Origin: Alphaproteobacteria bacterium
GTDB taxonomy: Bacteria; Pseudomonadota; Alphaproteobacteria; GCA-2731375
Length of the DNA: 5,634 nt
Direction of reading: 5' to 3'
NCBI GenBank assembly: GCA_028281075.1
Contig: JANQKO010000447.1
Location: 1 to 5,634 of the forward strand
The notes below the pieces were generated by a model. That model had not been told where the DNA came from and ran no database searches. It saw only the letters and a program-made list of their open reading frames with translations. The position numbers were made by a program, and so were the translations under genes. This document shows positions 1 to 5,634 of the stretch, one piece after another. The first letter of the stretch is position 1, and each line of letters begins with the position of its first letter.

Positions 1-905
1 TCGCGCAGCGTGTCGCGCGAATGGGTCATGGCGCCGCGTTCGAGACCGAACACGTCTTCCAGCGCGTCGATCACCTTGGCGCCGCCGGGATGGCTGACGA
101 AACGGTCGATGTCGCCGAGACCGAGGCCGCGCCGGCCGAGATAGCCGAGCACCACCTCGCGCAGGCGGGTGCCGACCAGCGTCGGGATGTCGCGCGAGAA
201 CAGCACGGCCAGCCCGTCGTCGCGCACGTTCCAGCCCATGACGTCGCGCGAATCCTCCCAGGTATGCTCGCCCCAGTCGGCGATGCGCGGCCCGTCGCCG
301 TCACAGGCGATGACGCCGCCGGCGGCGCCGTCGCCGAACAGCGCCGTGGCGATGACGTTGCTCTTGCTGCGGTCGGCATGGCGGAAGGTCAGGCCGCAGA
401 GCTCGACGACCAGGAACAGGACACGGGCGTCGGGCGCGGCCCGCGACAGCGCCGCCGCCCGGCCCAGGCCGAGCACGCCGCCGGCGCAGCCGAGACCGAA
501 GATCGGCAGCCGTTCGACATCGCGCCGCAGGCCCAGCCGGTCCAGCAGGCGCGCGTCCAGGCTGGGCGTGGCGATGCCCGAGCTCGACACGGTGACGATG
601 CTGTCGATCTGGCGCGGCGACAGGCCGGCGCGCGCGACGGCGTCGCGGGCCACCCGCTCCAGCAGGTCGAGGGCGTTGTCGACGTAGAGCCGGTTGCGCT
701 CGGCGAAGCCGTGCGGCGCCAGGTACCAGTCGATCGGCACGCAGGAATAGCGGGTGTCGATGGCGGCGTTGGCATAGACCGGCGCCAGGCGGCTGAAATC
801 GGCGAAGTCGGCGGCGAACAGCGCGGACGCCTTGGCCGCGACCTCGTCCTGGCGCAGCACGTGCGGCGGCACGGCGGTGGCAATCGAGAGCAGGCGTGGT
901 GTCAA
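1..905 (-). CDS. Type III polyketide synthase (chalcone/alkylresorcinol synthase-like), C-terminus cut off by window edge
   Basis: This enzyme of the chalcone synthase superfamily would load an acyl-CoA starter on a cysteine, extend it with malonyl-CoA and cyclise the chain to an alkylpyrone, alkylresorcinol or phloroglucinol-type product; it is expected in the cytoplasm. 301 complete codons are visible of the roughly 350-390 usual for the family. Visible hallmarks are the nucleophile Cys140 in GLGCAGG (137-143), the VVELCGLTF segment (166-174), SKSNVIATALFGDGAAGG (180-197), DVMGWNV (221-227) and catalytic His272 in SHPGGAKV. The third catalytic residue, Asn of a GN motif, would fall about residue 305, just outside the window. 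The start is a TTG at 903-905, chosen because AGGGAGG lies 9 nt upstream and the protein then begins TPRLLSIATAVPPHVL, as relatives do. An in-frame ATG at 954-956 would add 17 residues but lacks a ribosome binding site. The product cannot be told from sequence alone. Partner genes, if any, would lie off the left edge. Confidence 0.93.
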   Translation of the reverse strand, partial: MTPRLLSIATAVPPHVLRQDEVAAKASALFAADFADFSRLAPVYANAAIDTRYSCVPIDWYLAPHGFAERNRLYVDNALDLLERVARDAVARAGLSPRQIDSIVTVSSSGIATPSLDARLLDRLGLRRDVERLPIFGLGCAGGVLGLGRAAALSRAAPDARVLFLVVELCGLTFRHADRSKSNVIATALFGDGAAGGVIACDGDGPRIADWGEHTWEDSRDVMGWNVRDDGLAVLFSRDIPTLVGTRLREVVLGYLGRRGLGLGDIDRFVSHPGGAKVIDALEDVFGLERGAMTHSRDTLR

Positions 906-914
906 GCGATCGGA

Positions 915-921
915 CCTCCCT
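915..921 (-). promoter_or_regulatory. Shine-Dalgarno of the type III polyketide synthase
   Basis: On the minus strand this reads AGGGAGG, a near-perfect anti-16S match, with 9 nt between it and the TTG at 903-905. It decides the start in favour of TTG over the in-frame ATG 51 nt upstream, which has no comparable site. Confidence 0.75.
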
Positions 922-960
922 TGGGCGCGACGCGGACGCGCGCCCTCTTCATACATAGGA

Positions 961-973
961 TGACCGGCGGTCA
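961..973. repeat. Short inverted repeat TGACC-GGC-GGTCA
   Basis: Two perfect 5-bp arms with a 3-bp centre lie 55 bp upstream of the polyketide synthase start, at the edge of the AT-richer patch. The position suits an operator for a dimeric regulator, but such short repeats arise easily by chance in GC-rich DNA. Confidence 0.3.
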
Positions 974-1128
974 CGGCCGTTAATGAAAGCTGCAAATAAT
1001 CGTGATAGATGCCACTGGACATGTATTTGGCCCCGGCGGCGGCCGAACCGGACGGGGACTGGACGGCGCGTCGCCGGCGTCTTATCTGACAGCTATCATC
1101 CGGCATCGGCCGGCCTTATGGTGAGTAT

Positions 1129-1881
1129 ATGACGCAGAACGCGACCGATCCGGAAAACACGTCCGGCGGGAACGAGCCGCCGAAGATCATTCTGCCGGCG
1201 AAGACCAGCCTGCTGGCGCGCCTGCGCACCTATTTCCTGACCGGCATCGTCGTCACCGCGCCGATCAGCATCACCGTCTACCTCGCCTGGCTGTTCATCG
1301 ATTTCGTCGACCAGCAGGTCACGCCGATGATTCCGGCGCAGTACAACCCCGAGACCTACCTCAAGTTCAGCCTGCCGGGCCTCGGCCTGGTGGTCATGCT
1401 GGTGTTCCTGACCTTCATCGGCTTCATCACGGCGAACATCTTCGGGCGCACGCTGGTGCATTTCGGCGAGCGGCTGGTCAACCGCATGCCGGTGATCCGC
1501 ACGGTCTACGGCGCCCTGAAGCAGATCCTGGAAACCGTGCTGAAGTCGTCGTCCGACTCGTTCCGGCAGGTGGTGCTGATCGAGTATCCGCGCCGGGGCA
1601 TCTGGGTGCTGGCCTTCGTCTCGGGCCGGACCGAGGGCGAGATCCGGCGGATGGCCGGCGAGGAGCTGTTGAACGTGTTCGTGCCGACGACGCCGAATCC
1701 GACCTCGGGCTTTCTGCTGTTCGTGCCGAGGAAGGACGCGATCGTCATGGACATGACGGTCGAGGAGGCGGCGAAGCTGATCATCTCGGCCGGCGTGATC
1801 TCGCCGCCCGATCCCAAGGCCGGACCGCAGCCGGTCCCGATCGACCCGCCGCCGCTGCCGGAAAAGCAGCCGGCGGAGTAG
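1129..1881 (+). CDS. DUF502 family (COG2928) inner-membrane protein
   Basis: This is a complete 250-aa protein of the DUF502 family, whose plant relatives are the COV/LCV proteins; the biochemical role in bacteria is not established. Two hydrophobic helices are visible, about residues 36-58 and 85-104. Basic residues flank them at the N-terminal side (KTSLLARLR) and after the second helix (GRTLVHFGERLVNRMPVIR). This predicts both termini in the cytoplasm and an acidic periplasmic loop of about 25 residues. Family signatures are NRMPVIRTVYGALKQI (118-133), PTTPNPTSGFLLFVP (186-200) and TVEEAAKLIISAG (210-222). The last 25 or so residues form a proline-rich tail (SPPDPK, DPPPLPEKQP), probably disordered. 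The ATG at 1129 is preceded by an in-frame TGA at 1087 and no other in-frame start. The ribosome binding site is weak (GGTGAG, 3 nt upstream). The gene faces recG end to end. Confidence 0.93.
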   Translation: MTQNATDPENTSGGNEPPKIILPAKTSLLARLRTYFLTGIVVTAPISITVYLAWLFIDFVDQQVTPMIPAQYNPETYLKFSLPGLGLVVMLVFLTFIGFITANIFGRTLVHFGERLVNRMPVIRTVYGALKQILETVLKSSSDSFRQVVLIEYPRRGIWVLAFVSGRTEGEIRRMAGEELLNVFVPTTPNPTSGFLLFVPRKDAIVMDMTVEEAAKLIISAGVISPPDPKAGPQPVPIDPPPLPEKQPAE

Positions 1882-1907
1882 CGCCGCTTACCGCCGGCAC
1901 GCGGCCC
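1882..1907. other. Convergent gap between DUF502 gene and recG
   Basis: Only 26 bp separate the two convergent stop codons. A weak inverted repeat (GCCGC at 1883-1887, GCGGC at 1901-1905) is present, but no T-run follows on either strand, so I do not call an intrinsic terminator. Termination probably overlaps the neighbouring gene or needs Rho. Confidence 0.4.
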
Positions 1908-3989
1908 TCACCCCGAACGCAGGTACTTCACGGCGGCGTCGCGTTCGAACAGGTAGAGCAGCACGCGCAGCGCCTGGCCGCGCGGGCCCCGCAGGTCGGG
2001 ATCGGTTTCCAGCACCAGCCGGCAATCGTCGTGGGCGACCGGCATCAGGTCGCGATGGGCGTCGATGTCGGCGAGGCGGAACGCCGGCAGGCCGCTCTGC
2101 CGGGTACCCAGAACCTCGCCGGCGCCGCGCAGGCGCATATCCTCCTCGGCGATGACGAAGCCGTCGTCGGTCTCGCGCATGGTGCGGATGCGGGCGCGCG
2201 CCGTCTCGGTCAACGGCTCGGTATAGAGCAGGAGGCAGGTGCCGGGCCGGCCGCCGCGGCCGACGCGGCCGCGCAACTGGTGCAGTTGCGCCAGGCCGAA
2301 GCGCTCCGCGTGCTCGACCACCATGACGGTGGCTTCCGGCACGTCGACGCCGACCTCGATGACGGTGGTCGCGACCAGGACGCGGATCTCGCCGGCGGCG
2401 AAGGCGTCCATGACGGCATCCTTCTCCGCCGCCTTCATGCGGCCGTGCACCAGGCCGACGGCCGGGCCCAGGTCCCGGCCGAGGGCGGCGTAGCGGTCCT
2501 CGGCGGCGGCGAGATCGAGGGCGTCGGATTCCTCGACCAGCGGGCAGACCCAGTAGACCCGGGCATCGCCCGCCAGCAGGCGCCGCAGGCCGGCGACGAC
2601 ATCGCCCAGCCGCGACAGCGGCATGGAACGGGTGTCGATGGGCGCGCGGCCCGGCGGCTTCTCGTCCAGCTTCGAGACGTCCATGTCGCCATAGGCCGTC
2701 AGCGTCAGCGTGCGCGGGATCGGCGTCGCCGTCATCACCAGCACGTCGACCGCCTTGCCCTTGGCGCCCAGCAGCAGGCGCTGGTGCACGCCGAAGCGGT
2801 GCTGCTCGTCGATCACCACCATGGCGAGGTCGCGGAACTCGACTGTCTCCTGGAACAGGGCATGGGTGCCGACGGCGATCGCCGCCGCGCCATCGGCGAT
2901 CCGCGCCAGCACCTGCGCCCGCGCCTTGCCTTTCAGCCGGCCGGTCAGCAGCACGATCTCGATACCGGCGGCGGCGCAGAGCGGCGTCAGGGTTTCGAGA
3001 TGCTGGCGGGCCAGGATCTCGGTCGGCGCCATCAGCGCCGCCTGGGCGCCGCTTTCGACCGCGATCAGCATGGCCAGCAGCGCGACCACGGTCTTGCCGC
3101 TGCCGACATCGCCCTGCAGCAGTCGCAGCATGCGGGAAGCACCGGCCATATCGGCGGAGATTTCGGCCAGCGTCCGGTTCTGCGCGGACGTCAGCGCATA
3201 GGGCAGGGCGGCCGTGACCTTGGCCCGCAAGCGGCCGTCGCCGTCGATCCGGCGGCCGGCGCGGCGGCGCATCTGCGCCCGCACCAGGGCCAGCGCCAAC
3301 TGGTTCGCCAGCAGCTCGTCATAGGCCAGGCGCCGCCGGGCCGGATCGGCCGGGTCCAGGCCGGCCTCGGCATCCGGCGCGTGCGCCCGGCGCAACGAGT
3401 CGCGCCAGTCGGCCCAGCCCTGGCGCTGCCGCCAGGCCGGATCCTGCCATTCCGGCAGCTCGGGCAGCTCGGCCAGCGCCGCGGCGACGGCGCGCGCCAG
3501 CGGCTTCGGCGTCAGGCCCTCGGTCAGGCGGTAGACCGGCTCGACCAGCGGCAGGCTGTCGAACGCCTCGACCGGGATCACATGGTCGGGATGCGGCATC
3601 TGCGGCCGGTCGTTGAAATAGGCCATGCGGCCGCTGACCACCCGCGTCGCGCCGACCGGCAGCAGGTCGTTCAGATAGTCCGCCTGCGCGTGGAAGAACA
3701 CCAGCGTCAGCGTGCCGCTGTCGTCGGAACATTCGACCCGGTAGGGCACGCGGCGGCTGGGCGGCGGCTGGTGCCGGTCGACCCGCACGGTCAGCGTGAC
3801 CATGGCGCCGTCGGGCGCCTCGGCGACGGACGGGCGGAACCTGCGGTCGACGATGCCGGCCGGCAGATGCCAGCAGAGGTCGACCAGCCGGGGGCCGGCC
3901 ACTTTCTCGATCAGCTTGCCGATACGCGGGCCGACGCCCTTCAGCGTCGTCGTCTGGCGGAACAGGGGCGAGAGGATTTCCGGACGCAT
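1908..3989 (-). CDS. recG: ATP-dependent DNA helicase RecG
   Basis: RecG is a superfamily 2 double-stranded DNA translocase that regresses stalled replication forks and processes Holliday junctions and R-loops as a monomer. The 693-aa length fits the family norm. The N-terminal part has LKGVGPRIGKLIEK (16-29) and the OB-fold wedge domain (about 60-140, with CSDDSGTLTLVFF), which splits the junction. Helicase motifs follow in order: Walker A GDVGSGKT (293-300), APTEILARQH (321-330), GTHAL (374-378), Walker B DEQH (394-397), TATPIPRT (420-427), HGRMKAAEK (515-523), TTVIEVGVDVPEA (541-553) and QLRGRVGRG (571-579). The TRG translocation motif spans about 610-633 (FVIAEEDMRLRG, then GEVLGTRQSG). 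All key residues are intact, so it should be active. The ATG at 3987-3989 was chosen because the family N-terminus MRPEILSPLF begins there. The open frame continues 89 codons further upstream, but that stretch is antisense to sdhE and unlike RecG. No good Shine-Dalgarno is seen. Confidence 0.98.
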   Translation of the reverse strand: MRPEILSPLFRQTTTLKGVGPRIGKLIEKVAGPRLVDLCWHLPAGIVDRRFRPSVAEAPDGAMVTLTVRVDRHQPPPSRRVPYRVECSDDSGTLTLVFFHAQADYLNDLLPVGATRVVSGRMAYFNDRPQMPHPDHVIPVEAFDSLPLVEPVYRLTEGLTPKPLARAVAAALAELPELPEWQDPAWRQRQGWADWRDSLRRAHAPDAEAGLDPADPARRRLAYDELLANQLALALVRAQMRRRAGRRIDGDGRLRAKVTAALPYALTSAQNRTLAEISADMAGASRMLRLLQGDVGSGKTVVALLAMLIAVESGAQAALMAPTEILARQHLETLTPLCAAAGIEIVLLTGRLKGKARAQVLARIADGAAAIAVGTHALFQETVEFRDLAMVVIDEQHRFGVHQRLLLGAKGKAVDVLVMTATPIPRTLTLTAYGDMDVSKLDEKPPGRAPIDTRSMPLSRLGDVVAGLRRLLAGDARVYWVCPLVEESDALDLAAAEDRYAALGRDLGPAVGLVHGRMKAAEKDAVMDAFAAGEIRVLVATTVIEVGVDVPEATVMVVEHAERFGLAQLHQLRGRVGRGGRPGTCLLLYTEPLTETARARIRTMRETDDGFVIAEEDMRLRGAGEVLGTRQSGLPAFRLADIDAHRDLMPVAHDDCRLVLETDPDLRGPRGQALRVLLYLFERDAAVKYLRSG

Positions 3990-4042
3990 GGCCGTACCGT
4001 AGCCGGGTCGATGCGACTTTGCATCCCGCCGAGGCTGACAGG

Positions 4043-4055
4043 CCGCGGGCCGCGG
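4043..4055. repeat. CCGCGG pair around a single G, in the sdhE promoter spacer
   Basis: CCGCGG occurs twice (4043-4048 and 4050-4055) around one G. Each copy is palindromic, so the unit is both a tandem repeat of GCCGCGG and an inverted repeat. It lies between the -35 and -10 of the sdhE promoter candidate, a typical repressor position, but a chance origin in GC-rich DNA is quite possible. Confidence 0.3.
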
Positions 4056-4061
4056 GTTATA
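4056..4061 (-). promoter_or_regulatory. Candidate -10 element of recG
   Basis: On the minus strand these bases read TATAAC, a 5/6 match to the -10 consensus, and they overlap the plus-strand -10 of sdhE. No clear -35 lies 16-18 bp upstream. The predicted recG leader would be about 60 nt. Confidence 0.3.
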
Positions 4062-4073
4062 TGCTGTCGCAGC

Positions 4074-4080
4074 AAGGGGA
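4074..4080 (+). promoter_or_regulatory. Shine-Dalgarno of sdhE
   Basis: AAGGGGA lies 8 nt before the ATG at 4089. It fixes the sdhE start although the reading frame is open far upstream. Confidence 0.7.
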
Positions 4081-4088
4081 CAGACCGC

Positions 4089-4361
4089 ATGAACGATGAT
4101 CCCGCGATCCGGCGCAAGCGCCTGAAGTACCGGAGCTGGCACCGCGGCACCAAGGAGCTCGACATGTTTTTCGGCGCCTTCGCCGACCGGCATCTCGACG
4201 CGCTGACGGACGAACAGGTCGACCGCTACGAGACCATCATCGAGCAGGACGAGCACGCGATCTATGGCTGGCTGGTGCGCCGGCAGCCGGTGCCGCCGGA
4301 GCTCGACAACGACGTCATGCGCATGATCCTGAGCTTCAAGTTCGAACCGGCGGGCAGTTGA
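4089..4361 (+). CDS. sdhE: Succinate dehydrogenase assembly factor SdhE (DUF339 / Sdh5 family)
   Basis: SdhE is a small cytoplasmic factor that promotes covalent attachment of FAD to the flavoprotein subunit of succinate dehydrogenase (SdhA) and, in some bacteria, of fumarate reductase. The complete protein is 90 aa, close to the 88 of E. coli. The diagnostic RGxxE motif is present as RGTKE, with Arg19, Gly20 and Glu23, followed by LDMFFGAFADRHL (24-36). The later helices contain LTDEQVDRYETIIEQDE (40-56) and YGWLVRRQPVPPE (59-71), all typical. The ATG has a good ribosome binding site 8 nt upstream. Its frame is open well before the ATG, but that stretch is antisense to recG and non-coding. 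It stops 8 bp before the mfd GTG, so the two genes are probably one transcript. The sdh genes themselves are not in this window. Confidence 0.96.
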   Translation: MNDDPAIRRKRLKYRSWHRGTKELDMFFGAFADRHLDALTDEQVDRYETIIEQDEHAIYGWLVRRQPVPPELDNDVMRMILSFKFEPAGS

Positions 4362-4369
4362 GCGGCACC

Positions 4370-5634
4370 GTGACCGACCTCGACCGCATATTGACCGGCG
4401 CCGGGCGGATCACCGTCGCGGGCGCGCCGGAGGGCCTGGACGGGCGGGTCGTGGCGCGGCTGGCGGCGGGCGCGCCCGGCGGCGTGCTGCACATCGCGCG
4501 CGACGATGCGCGCATGGCGGCACTGGCCCGGTCGATCGGCTTCTTCGCGCCCGATCTTGCGGTCCTGCGCCTGCCGGCCTGGGACTGCCTGCCCTATGAC
4601 CGGGTATCGCCGAACGGCGAGGTCTCGGCCCAGCGCATGGACGCGCTGGCGCGGCTGGCGGCCCGGGCCGATACCGGCGCGGCCGAACCGTTCGTTCTGC
4701 TGACCACGGTCAACGCCGCGGTGCAGCGGGTGCCGGCGCGCGACCTGCTGCGGGACGCGACCCTGCGGGCCCGGGTCGGCGCGACGCTCGACCTGGACGC
4801 GCTGCTGGAGTTCCTGGTCCGCAACGGCTTCACGCGGACCGGCACGGTCATGGAGGCGGGCGAGTTCGCCACCCGGGGCGGCATTGTCGATATCTTTCCG
4901 CCCGGCGCGGAATCGCCGCTGCGGCTCGATTTCTTCGGCGACACGCTGGAGACGATCCGCGTGTTCGACCCGCTGACCCAGCGCACCATCGGCAAACAGG
5001 ACGGCATCGACCTGGTGCCGGTATCGGAAGTGCTGCTGACCGACGAGACCATCACCCGCTTCCGCGGCGGCTATCGGGCGCTGTTCGGCGCCGTGACCGA
5101 CGACGATCCGCTCTATGCCGCCGTGTCCGAGGGCCGCAAGCATATCGGCATGGAACACTGGCTGCCGCTCTACCACGAGCGGCTGGAAAGCCTGTTCGAC
5201 TACCTGCCCGACGCGGTGCTGACCCAGGACCACCTGGTCGACGAGGCGCGCGAGGCCCGGCTGACGCAGATCCGGGAACATTACGACGCCCGCGCCGAGG
5301 TGGCCGAAACCCGCGGCTACGGCCAGGCGCCGATCTACAAGCCGGTGCCACCGGACCGGCTCTATCTCCCGGACGCGGAATGGCGGACAGCCACCGGCGG
5401 CCGCCGCATCGCCGCCTTCACGCCGTTCCAGGTGCCGCCCGGCGACAACGTGGTCGACGCCGGCGGCCGCCAGGGCCGTAAGTTCACGGCCGAGCGGGCG
5501 CAGGACGACGTCAATGTGTTCGACGCGCTGCGCGGCCATATCGAGGCACAGCGCAAGCAAGCTCGCCGGATCGTCGTCGCCGGCTATAGCGCCGGTTCGG
5601 CCGACCGCTTGAGCCTGGTGCTGCAGGACCACGG
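4370..5634 (+). CDS. mfd: Transcription-repair coupling factor Mfd, N-terminal 421 residues, cut off by window edge
   Basis: Mfd binds RNA polymerase stalled at DNA damage, pushes it off by ATP-driven translocation and recruits UvrA to start nucleotide excision repair. The visible part covers the UvrB-like domains 1a, 2 and 1b and most of domain 3. The RNA polymerase-binding and translocase domains lie beyond the right edge (family length about 1150 aa). Landmarks are PAWDCLPYDRVSP (69-81), GEFATRGGIVDIFPPG (164-179), RLDFFGD (185-191), EHWLPL (262-267) and, in domain 3, GRKFTAERAQDDVNVFDALR. Arg169, Arg185 and Phe189 keep the spacing of E. coli Arg165, Arg181 and Phe185, recalled as UvrA contacts, so UvrA recruitment looks intact. 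There is no frame break. Start GTG 4370 gives TDLDRILTGAG; an in-frame TTG at 4358, overlapping the sdhE stop, would add four residues. Neither has a strong ribosome binding site, suggesting translation coupled to sdhE. Confidence 0.96.
   Translation, partial: MTDLDRILTGAGRITVAGAPEGLDGRVVARLAAGAPGGVLHIARDDARMAALARSIGFFAPDLAVLRLPAWDCLPYDRVSPNGEVSAQRMDALARLAARADTGAAEPFVLLTTVNAAVQRVPARDLLRDATLRARVGATLDLDALLEFLVRNGFTRTGTVMEAGEFATRGGIVDIFPPGAESPLRLDFFGDTLETIRVFDPLTQRTIGKQDGIDLVPVSEVLLTDETITRFRGGYRALFGAVTDDDPLYAAVSEGRKHIGMEHWLPLYHERLESLFDYLPDAVLTQDHLVDEAREARLTQIREHYDARAEVAETRGYGQAPIYKPVPPDRLYLPDAEWRTATGGRRIAAFTPFQVPPGDNVVDAGGRQGRKFTAERAQDDVNVFDALRGHIEAQRKQARRIVVAGYSAGSADRLSLVLQDH

Larger units (their letters stand above)
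906..1128. promoter_or_regulatory. Divergent intergenic region between the polyketide synthase and the DUF502 gene
   Basis: This 223-bp region should carry the promoters of both divergent genes. About 950-1030 is clearly richer in A+T than the rest of the window (for example the run around 979-1010), which suits a promoter or regulator site. On the plus strand TATCAT (1094-1099) is a 5/6 match to a -10 box and sits 29 nt before the DUF502 start, but I find no good -35 at 16-18 bp. On the minus strand no hexamer pair stands out. No RNA gene or convincing longer ORF is seen here. The region may use alternative sigma factors or an activator; that is inference. Confidence 0.45.
4035..4063 (+). 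promoter_or_regulatory. Candidate sigma70-type promoter of sdhE-mfd
   Basis: The -35 hexamer CTGACA (4035-4040) matches TTGACA at 5 of 6 positions. A 17-bp spacer separates it from TATATG (4058-4063), which matches TATAAT at 4 of 6, including the first four bases. Transcription would start near 4070, leaving a leader of about 20 nt that carries the ribosome binding site. This is prediction from consensus only. Confidence 0.5.
3990..4088. promoter_or_regulatory. Divergent recG / sdhE-mfd regulatory region
   Basis: This 99-bp region separates the recG and sdhE starts. It holds a good sdhE promoter candidate (4035-4063), a reverse-strand -10-like TATAAC over the same bases (4056-4061), a GC-rich palindromic pair (4043-4055), and a small inverted repeat GATGC/GCATC (4010-4014, 4021-4025) inside the likely recG leader. 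Expression of the two sides may therefore compete for RNA polymerase. Confidence 0.5.

Noticed and set aside
21..983. A 320-codon plus-strand open frame over the polyketide synthase
   Set aside because: It is antisense to an enzyme with clear catalytic motifs, shows no domain features and has the biased composition of a GC-rich shadow frame.
1096..1461. A 121-codon minus-strand open frame rich in charged residues, within the DUF502 gene
   Set aside because: It overlaps the membrane-helix coding region of a well-recognised family on the other strand, and its Arg/Asp/Glu/Gln-rich product looks like a shadow translation.
1882..1907. A possible bidirectional terminator between DUF502 and recG
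   Set aside because: The arms are only 5 bp with a 13-nt loop, and no T-run follows on either strand.
4010..4025. A hairpin GATGC-6 nt-GCATC in the recG leader as a riboswitch or attenuator
   Set aside because: A single 5-bp stem without further structure or a U-run is too weak to support a regulatory RNA call.
3990..4256. An N-terminal extension of RecG by 89 residues
   Set aside because: It is antisense to sdhE and its promoter region. The recognisable RecG N-terminus starts at the ATG at 3987-3989 and gives the normal 693-aa length.
4262..5632. A 456-codon minus-strand open frame at the right end
   Set aside because: It lies fully opposite mfd, whose plus-strand translation carries many conserved motifs. 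The minus-strand product is compositionally biased and unrecognisable.
1..5634. A search for a novel defence, mobile or CRISPR system
   Set aside because: Every sizeable stretch is explained by five recognised gene families and short intergenic gaps. No repeats, transposase, integrase or toxin-antitoxin pair was seen.

Overview
The window looks like a piece of chromosome from a high-GC alphaproteobacterium. By eye G+C is about two thirds or more, and third codon positions are almost all G or C. The recG / sdhE / mfd block, the protein sequence styles and a neighbouring DUF502 membrane protein all suit this class, perhaps a Rhodospirillales-like lineage. The lineage is inference from family resemblance; no rRNA or other marker is present.

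Layout, left to right. (1) A bacterial type III polyketide synthase lies on the minus strand, starts at about 905 and runs off the left edge, so its C-terminus is missing. (2) A 223-bp divergent intergenic region (906-1128) contains an AT-richer patch and a short inverted repeat. (3) A DUF502 / COG2928 two-helix membrane protein lies on the plus strand (1129-1881). (4) A 26-bp convergent gap follows. (5) A complete recG (693 aa) lies on the minus strand (1908-3989). (6) A 99-bp divergent region follows (3990-4088), with a plausible sigma70-type promoter for sdhE and an overlapping reverse -10-like element for recG. (7) sdhE, the 90-aa flavinylation factor of succinate dehydrogenase, lies on the plus strand (4089-4361). 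(8) The first 421 codons of mfd, the transcription-repair coupling factor, begin 8 bp after sdhE and run off the right edge.

How they work together. RecG remodels stalled replication forks and Mfd removes stalled RNA polymerase and recruits UvrA. They are related double-stranded DNA translocases on either side of a metabolic assembly factor. sdhE and mfd are probably cotranscribed. The polyketide synthase and the DUF502 protein have no obvious functional link to the repair genes.

The high G+C produces very long antisense and out-of-frame open frames over every real gene. One joins sdhE to an antisense frame of recG, and another extends recG by 89 codons across sdhE. These are treated as artefacts. 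I saw no RNA gene, mobile element, CRISPR array, frameshift or clearly novel system. The points most worth a second look are the divergent recG/sdhE promoter, the TTG start and overlapping mini-ORF of the polyketide synthase, and the start of mfd.
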